DNA of 64,000 nucleotides. Source: Membranipora membranacea. Lineage: Eukaryota > Bryozoa > Gymnolaemata > Cheilostomatida > Membraniporidae. The position numbers were made by a program, and so were the translations under genes. Below the pieces are notes generated by a model. That model worked only from the letters and a program-made list of their open reading frames with translations, was not told the origin of the DNA and did not search any database. The stretch is from contig OU612074.1 in assembly GCA_914767715.1 (NCBI GenBank), positions 11,628,062 through 11,692,061 of the forward strand, written 5' to 3'. This document shows, in pieces, positions 56,779-64,000 of the stretch; the stretch's first letter is position 1, and each line of letters opens with the position of its first letter.

Positions 56779-58859
56779 ATGGGAAGTAGTGTCTCAACAC
56801 ATGTGGCTAATGCCTATAACAAGCCTATCTACGTGAAGGCTGATGCGGAGAGAAGATATCTCACGATGGCCAGCTTCGGTGTTTCTGGAGGGGCCAAAGG
56901 TATGTTTAAATCAAATAAAAATCTACTGAATTTTTGACTTTGCTACTCATTTGGATCCAATGGAATATTTGTATGTACTGTAATCAGACAAACAATGTTT
57001 TATTTTATTTTATTTTTTTTGTCGATATCATCTTGCGAAATTAGCAAGGTGAGCAGAATTGTGAGATACCTTTGTAAACATTAAGGACTACCCAATGATC
57101 AAGAATGTTAAAGTCAGGCAGATTCTTATGTGATAAAATTGTGTCATATTGGCTTGGTAAAAAAATTCAATGCTCTACTTGGCATTCCATGAGGGAAGGT
57201 AACTCTTATTCTATGCATTATAATGTCACAGTCTGTGGGACGGGCAATACAAGAAATAAGCTCTTCCGGGAGACTGTGACATCATAATGCAGAGAATCAG
57301 AGTTACTTTCCTGCTTTGGTCTTTTTGTAGTCTTTAAAGCAAACGATCTTGTCTGTTTTAGGTGTTGAAGTAGGTGTTGAGGGGTCCGCTTCATGGGATT
57401 GGCACAAAATCAAAGCTGGTTTCTCAAGAATCAATCCAGGCCACTATCTGAGATTCGATGTTGACGTATCAGCATCCACCACTGTGTACATATCAGTGAT
57501 CACTGAGGATGGCATAGTGGTGGCTGATGCCATCCCGAAAAGAGCTGATTTGAGTGTAATCATTGGGGAGAATGCACAGCTCTATGACACCAACTACGGA
57601 AGCGTCTGGAAAGATACATCAGGCACCTACCACAGCGGACGCAAACGTCGCTCAGTAGCCGACGGTATTTATTCCAACAAACAATTATCACCTCTATCAT
57701 GTAACAACAGAATCATATTTACAACTGTTTTTATCATTCATTTTGGTATGGGACATAAAGGTTATTCTTTGATCTTTGAGCTTCCGTATGCCTGACATTT
57801 TCAATAGAAGGATACAGCGGGTGCACAAGCCGCTCAATAGCTGCTATTTCTTTACATACCCAAATCATTCTTACCTTTATCATGCAACGAAGTAATTAGA
57901 TTTTTGCCTCCTCATTGACTATTGACCAATCAAATCTGTTTCCATATTTTCAGCAGAACCACATTTTACTAATATCAGATGATTGAAAAACCTAATTTAA
58001 GTATTGGCTGACATTGATTATGCTCAGTCATCGGATCATTGTATTCATGATCCCCTTGTGAATTTTTACAGATCATTGTATTAATGCTTTCTTTGTGAAT
58101 TTCTACAGAGGGTGCAATTGTGGTGGGAGGCAGGCCAGGCAAAAGAGCTTTGGAAGTGAGAAGCAAAAGGGCATTGGTGGCAAGAAGTGCACCTGCTGAT
58201 GGTGTATTTAAACCACAGGTAGAAGGATCCAACCCAAGCGCTATCGGTGAGATTTATGTCTGTATCTTTCTTGTGCCATTTGGATTTCCATACATCTTTA
58301 ACTACTGTTCAATATAGTCAGAAAACTGTCTTTTTTCTTTGCCTTTTCCATTTTTTGTACCTACAGTGCCATAACCTGTTGAATAGCATCTCACTCTCAC
58401 TGCTTCATTTCTTCTTAATTCACTACCACAAGTTTCCAAATGCTGCAAAATGTACCAAACCTAAGTGCCAAAGTATCAAAGAGCCAATTTTGTTTGACCT
58501 CCATATTTTGAATATCATCCCAGATGCTACAGTGCATATCAAACCTCACTGCCTAGCCATTCAAACTCACCTGCTCAATAATCTTCAAAATGAAAAATAT
58601 ACCAAACCAAGAACTCATAAAATCATGTCATCGATCTGGCTGTAAACATGTTGTGAAACGCAGTGAGGCATCAACATAGTTAGGTTTTACCATTTATGAT
58701 ATTACTTTCTTATATTTCTAATTATAACTTTTCTTAACCACTACAGGTGATAGCTCAGCTATAGCTACTCCAGTAGCAGCAGTGGCTGGTGTCTGTATGG
58801 TGGTCCTTATGGCTGGATTGGCAGTTATTGGTATCAAGAGGCGCAACAGAGAGAACTAA
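56779..58859 (+). CDS. HVANAY-family membrane protein, paralogue D
   Basis: Exons 56779-56899, 57362-57664, 58109-58246, 58747-58859; all introns phase 1; 224 residues. It starts MGSSVSTHVANAY and continues with KPIYVKADAERRYL; ATGs further upstream in frame are ignored because they precede the position shared by all paralogues and one lies at the TATA box. The core is WDWHKIKAGFSRINPGHYLR, TTVYISVITEDGIVVADA, DLSVIIGENAQLYDT and WKDTSGTYH. Basic sites GRKRRSVADG (exon 2 end) and GKRALEVRSKRAL (exon 3) fit R-x-K/R-R cleavage. The membrane segment AVAGVCMVVLMAGLAVIGIK ends RRNREN-stop, as in gene C. The acceptor of exon 2 is followed 12 nt later by a second in-frame TAG. It lies some 33 kb from gene C across repeats. 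Function unknown. Confidence 0.83.
57192..57312. repeat. Imperfect inverted repeat (small foldback)
   Basis: Arms of about 42 bp (AGGTAACTCTTATTCTATGC... and the complement ...GCAGAGAATCAGAGTTACT) enclose a spacer of about 35 bp in intron 1 of gene D. Likely a MITE. Confidence 0.65.
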
Positions 58860-60055
58860 TACTGTTCAGACACATAACAAACTATTGTCAAGTTACAATA
58901 TTTTATTTATTCTTCTCTAAAACAATGATGAGTGTTGATAAAGACATGATTGTAATTTTTGACTTTTTGATTTTTTGCACTAAAGTGAGTGATTAATATG
59001 TACGTGAAATGATTATTCAAGTTGGTGAGTTTTTGAACAGCTATGTAAATTATCAATCGGTGAAGAAAAGTACTGAATTAACAAATTGTTAACTTTAATA
59101 GCAATTAAGTTTAAGTTTTTGAGACTTGCATAATTGTGTTCAAAAAGAAATGTGAAGCTAAAAAACAATTTATCATAATTTCTGAATATAGGATAAAAAG
59201 AGCATGTTTGGTTTCATCAGCAATTCTCACAAGATGGCTCCTGCTTGGTTCCAAAATGAAATCATATTATGAGTCTAAATTTAGCAGCACGAAACAAAAC
59301 AAGCGAGCCATACAACATGATTTAGGAAGAACTGCTTCTGCATTGTTACATTTGGGAGATTGCTATGTTAGCCTTATCAAAGTGTCCAACTGTACATACT
59401 ATCTGGGTAATGTGCTTCTTACCCTTTAGCAAAGGTCAAAAGAACACATGCAGGGTCTTTCTTCCCAACACATTGATGGTTCATAGCATCCCAAATATTG
59501 ATTCAAAAGCCTTTACAACAATCACTACTCACCATAGAAATGTATACCTAACTCGATAACTCTTTGTCAAGAAATTTAAAATATTTATGATTGATTTCAA
59601 GGCAAAAGTGTTGAAAGCAATAGAAGAAGCATGCTACATCCTAGGCATTATCAATTTTTGTTGTGTCAGAAAGACTAGCATTAATTGAATTTGTTACAAA
59701 TCATAATTATTGATATTTGTCCTGCCATGTAAGAATTATTATTGGCAGATATAATTATGAAAATATAAATATTTACAACAATAATTTAGAGTTATTTTCT
59801 TCGGAGATAAATACAATTGCTATGAAATGGTAATTTATAAGCATCCAATGAAAAGATTGAAATCATGAAAAATGATAAAATGATAAAATCAATATAATGA
59901 TATTGTCACATGTGAGCACCATTAAATCACACATCAGCTTCCACCACCAGCCATTATCCAACCTTCCATTCATAAAATTCCCATGCATCAATTTTTCACT
60001 TTGATTGGAGTTATCCACTCTTGATTTGAATGGAATTCTTACGGCCCCCATGATG
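58860..60055. other. Intergenic downstream of gene D, no gene seen
   Basis: AT-rich. No poly(A) hexamer close to the gene D stop was found, and no exon could be supported. Confidence 0.45.
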
Positions 60056-60150
60056 ATGAACCTCTCAAAAGATCCGCCCAAGTCGGGATTTGAACCTGGG
60101 CGACAGTCTTTGATGACAACCTCTTGGCCACTCTGTTTTGACAAACTTCA
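60056..60150 (-). repeat. tRNA-derived SINE head
   Basis: On the - strand GTGGCCAAGAGGTTGTC (A-box region) is followed by CCCAGGTTCAAATCCCGAC (B box), giving a Ser-tRNA-like order, but the stems do not close. Confidence 0.5.
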
Positions 60151-62066
60151 ATCGCCCAAAGCAATTGAAGGAACCCCAATGAACCAAAATTGGACGGAAT
60201 CCTAAAACAAATAAACCCAATAAAACACAGTGTTCAATTTTCTAATTGTTAAGTAAAACAGGTTTTGTTATCTTTTTAAAAATCAGAATTGCAGATTATT
60301 TGGAGAATAGTTTGGCATTCGTATAATAATTCGCACCTGTATAGTTTCATCGAACAAGAGCGCAGCTATACATCTGTCTAAACATCTGCCCTGACATGTC
60401 ACATATCTACCAGGCTTTCAGGGATGATATAATGTATCAGACCCACATGGTTCAATTAAACTGGAGTGTAGCACTACCTCTGCCTAGACATATGTCCCTT
60501 GTTTTCCATCCTATCAACGTTCCAAGGATAGATTGAGATATTTCAGCCCTTTGAACACCTGTAAGCAGTTAGCACAAGTTACCTGTAGATTATATACGGG
60601 TCTGAGACAATTGACAAGGTCAGTACATTTTCATGAGGCCTTGACACGCACACATCACCCTATTTGCAGGAAGAGTGGCAATCAGCAACACACTATTGGG
60701 GAGTTTGAGATAAACAGGGCTGGTTTTGCAGGGTCATTCGCATGGCGTGCAGGTTTGCAGCCTGCAGACCATTTGAACAATGGAAAATTGATGAATATGG
60801 ATGGATCCGCACCCTAACAGACATGCTGAAAGAAGTTTAGACCTTGGTTGACAAGAATAGATTAGCACACGCTATCTGTATATGGCCAGCCTTATTAAGC
60901 AGCAGAGATTTATGCCAATGGATCAAAACAGTGCGAATTTCACTGTGTCGGTAGTTGCCCCTCATTAATGCAAGGAGAAACGGATCTATGTTGATATGGT
61001 CAAAACAATTCATTGATGTAGAGTGAATAATATTGCATTGCCCTGGAAAAGCTCATATGCCCGGCTGTTGTGTCGGTATAGTTGATGAGAAAGGATACAG
61101 CGCCCTCCAACTCGTCCTAGCACAATAAAGTTATGAAGCCTGGTAGTTGTTCTGTGTCATGTGTTCTAAAGTCAACTTTCTCTCTAACAGGTTGACTTGG
61201 TGCTGAAGTTGACCCAGGATGATTTGGATATCAGATCAGATCACACTGAAGCCACAATCGTCAGCCATTTTCAACTGCAACTGAATTCACAATGTAAAAT
61301 AAGCAAGGCTTTTGGGTTTTGCTTGCATAAAATGGATAAAGAGTGTTCGTGGTTGGCTATCATCTCCAAGGTTCAAGGTTGTAATACAACAATATTCATC
61401 ATCGATCCCTTTCATGTAGTTATTTATTCTTACTCAAGGGTACTAGTCCTAAGCCTTGCCAAGCTGTGCGCACCTCAATACCACATTTGGTTTACAACAG
61501 GATATGTAAATAGGCGTAGCATGCTTGTTGCTCCGATACCACAGTGTACTCTTTAAGCAGAAAAATATCAAAAATTCTGGTGGTAGTTTCATGTCATGTC
61601 TGCCATTTATGCAGCGTCTCTCTCTTTCAAACTGACTTGTCCATCAAAGCCCAGGTGTGAAGGTGTGAGTATGATCGTGGCATAAAAGTGAAGCCACTGA
61701 AGCTACAAGTGTTTGCTGTGTTCATTTGTAACCTGAACTCTCAATGATTATAAGAGAGACTTTGTTTGCATATAATAGATAAAGAGTTATTGAGGTGGCT
61801 ATGGCCTTCAAAATTCAGACCTGAATTACAACATTATTCTACATCTGTTGATTGTCCACGGCAATGAACAAAGGATGTATGATGCTGAACAACTACATTT
61901 TTATATAGCTGTGAAAAAACCTTTTCATTTCCTAGGCAGGGTGGCATGACCCCTACTGGGTGGTGGTAGGAGTAAGTGGTAGAGAAAAAAAGATCCCTGA
62001 TATTAAGCCAATATGGGTACAATAAGGGGTCTGGAGAAAACTGATTCAACTGAAGAGTTTTTAGGA
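60151..62066. other. Intergenic with local duplications
   Basis: 61240-61410 and 61680-61850 are diverged tandem copies (CACTGAAGC, GATAAAGAGT, TACAACA). 61430-61545 matches 55720-55835 inverted. No gene recognised. Confidence 0.45.
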
Positions 62067-63500
62067 CACAAATACTTACTACGATAGCCTGTATAAGAAA
62101 AAAAACCTAGAGTACCGGTACCGGTACATAGAGGAGATGCAAGTTTTATTATTGGACTTCTACAGTAAACAACCTGCTTTGATAACAACATCGAATGATA
62201 ACGTATTATTGCTTGTTGTGCCATCGGTTTCTTAGCGTTTGGTTTAGCTGGAATTTTCCAATCAATAATAACTTCTCTTGCGGTGAACTAAAACCTTCTG
62301 TCAAATATTTACACTCATCAGTAAGCCCATCAGTTTCTGGTATGATGAGGTTGAGGAGGAATTTACTAATAAAGAAGGATCTTTTAATCAAAGACTGCCA
62401 ACATCACTATCTGATACTCCCAGTTGACTGAGTGAGACCCGACAGAGGCTTCGCTCCCTAATCACTCACTGCTCAACGACCCTATTCTGCTGATTGAATT
62501 TTGCGAATTATTGTCCTACATGCGTGCCAATAGAGTGAGGATTTTGAGCAAAGGGACAACAATTGTTTGCTCAAAAAGGCTAGCACTCAGATCTTGTTTA
62601 GGGTGACCCTATGCTAGCTAGCTACCATTTCTGAGGTTCTGAGAATGTTAGCTAGCCATATGTTTCACTAACTTCAGCATGTGTAACAAAATATAGAGTT
62701 TTTGCTCCTGCAAACCGTTTATTGGTAAAAAAATCAGAGCCATTTAGACATTTAAGAGACTGCGCTGAACACATGTAATTGGCTCAGGATGGACAGGTTT
62801 TTAGCCAGATTAACTGTTGCCCGGTTGCCATACTGACAGCAGCGTTTCCACAGGCCTTTATAATTGTTTCGTAGTTAATTACTATATGAAATAAAAACTT
62901 GCTACGGTTTATTATGTAAAAGAGCTATATTGTGGCGCCAAATGGATTATCATACGTTAAACACATCATTTATTTGCAATGATGTCAATTTTAGAAATAG
63001 CGTGTATGGATACACTGTAATGCATTCCTGTAGTGTGAAGCAAGACAACGGCAAATTATCGAGCGCTCTAACAAATCCAATCCAATTTGTCAAAAACCAT
63101 GGTTAGGTGACAAAATTGTTTCTAATGAACCAGTGTTGACTTGCATTTGACTGATTAATAAACCATAATATATGGAATCAGTGTGCTTCCTCCTCACATA
63201 AAACAAGAATGGACCAATAGCTGATTTTTCAAAAATATTGCAATACCCAATATAAGTGTTGGTAGTCAATGTTCACAGCAAAGACTTCTGAGCACACTTT
63301 TGTGAATACACTTGTGTATACAGAAGTGTATACAACATATGTGTAAGTGTAGCTTCAGAATTAGCTCATACACTTGTATACGGGTCATGGATACAAAAGT
63401 GGCAAACAGTGTTTAATGGTTGATCGTGGCAAGTATAAAGCTTGTCACCAATTATTGAAGCTGCCAATAAAACATTGGTTTGTGAGATCGATTATAAGCC
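62067..63500. repeat. Long interspersed repeat, copy 2
   Basis: Same orientation as copy 1. It has an extra block of about 90 bp at roughly 62406-62488 absent from copy 1, and a deletion near 62578. It runs into a SINE-tail fragment (63501-63580). Confidence 0.8.
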
Positions 63501-63580
63501 AATTGGCGCAGATATTGTGGCCTCGCCATTAAAGCACTACTATTTTGCCGTCCATGCTTCGGGATGTGGCGAGTGATATG

Positions 63581-64000
63581 AAAGAAAAAATAGAGTTTTT
63601 TCTCCTGCAAACCGTTAATTGGTAGCAAAATCAGAGCCATTTAGAAATTTAAGAGGTTGCGCTGAACACAAGTAATTGGCTCAGGATGGACAAGTTTTTT
63701 GCCAGATTCACTGTAGCCCGGTTGCCATACTGACAGCAGCGTTTCCACAGGCTTTTATAATTGTTTCATAGATAATTACTATATGAAATAAAAAATTGCT
63801 ACAGTTTGTTATGTGAAAGAGCTTTATTGTGGCGCCAAATGGATTATCATACAATAAACACATCATTTATTTGCAATGATGTAAATTTTAGAAATAGCGT
63901 GCATGGATGCACTGTAATGCATTCCTGTAGCCTGAAGCAAGACAATGGCAAATTATCGAGCGCTCTAACAATTCCAATCCAATTGATTATAAACACATGA
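63581..64000. repeat. Long interspersed repeat, copy 3 (partial, cut by window end)
   Basis: Matches 54440-54845 and 62690-63085, starting inside the unit. It is separated from copy 2 only by the SINE tail. Confidence 0.8.

Noticed and set aside
58247-58645. 132-codon frame in intron 3 of gene D
   Set aside because: Starts inside the donor region of exon 3; composition is AT-driven with no domain, and the paralogues have no counterpart.

Overview
The window is nuclear DNA from an invertebrate animal. It is AT-rich, its genes are split by GT-AG introns (mostly 0.3-3 kb), and some introns reach several kb. Core promoters carry TATA boxes, AATAAA signals follow several stops, and tRNA-derived SINEs, hAT-like and TTAA-flanked MITEs, and LINE fragments fill the space between genes. 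I cannot fix the phylum from sequence alone. No bacterial, viral or CRISPR features were seen.

Layout. (1) 1-8.1 kb: the 3' half of a DENND5 orthologue (RUN-PLAT-RUN Rab regulator), + strand, ten exons readable to the stop. (2) 8.5-11.6 kb: a decayed, internally deleted tandem copy of that gene, hosting a separate intact 168-codon reading frame on the - strand (N-terminal MGNC). (3) 12.5-23.9 kb: three members (A, B +; C -) of a small gene family I do not recognise, with a fourth (D, +) at 56.8-58.9 kb. All share a 121-bp first coding exon, only phase-1 introns up to the transmembrane exon, in-frame tandem acceptors at intron 1, a TATA element about 65-75 bp before the ATG, an N-myristoylation-type start (MG...S), a conserved all-beta-looking domain, dibasic RxKR-like sites and a C-terminal membrane segment. 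B has an extra tyrosine-bearing tail; A carries ruined relics of it. (4) 27.9-38.2 kb: two small secreted Cys-rich protein genes head to tail on the - strand: F (signal peptide plus chitin-binding type-2-like domain) and E (signal peptide plus one thrombospondin type-1 repeat). (5) 39-56 kb and 59-64 kb: repeat-rich intergenic DNA with nested insertions whose target-site duplications can still be read.

DENND5 is a housekeeping membrane-traffic gene. The HVANAY family and the E/F pair look like surface or secreted accessory proteins. The HVANAY cluster is the best candidate here for an undescribed system: a myristoylation motif, furin-like sites and a terminal membrane anchor in one short protein are hard to reconcile with a standard topology.
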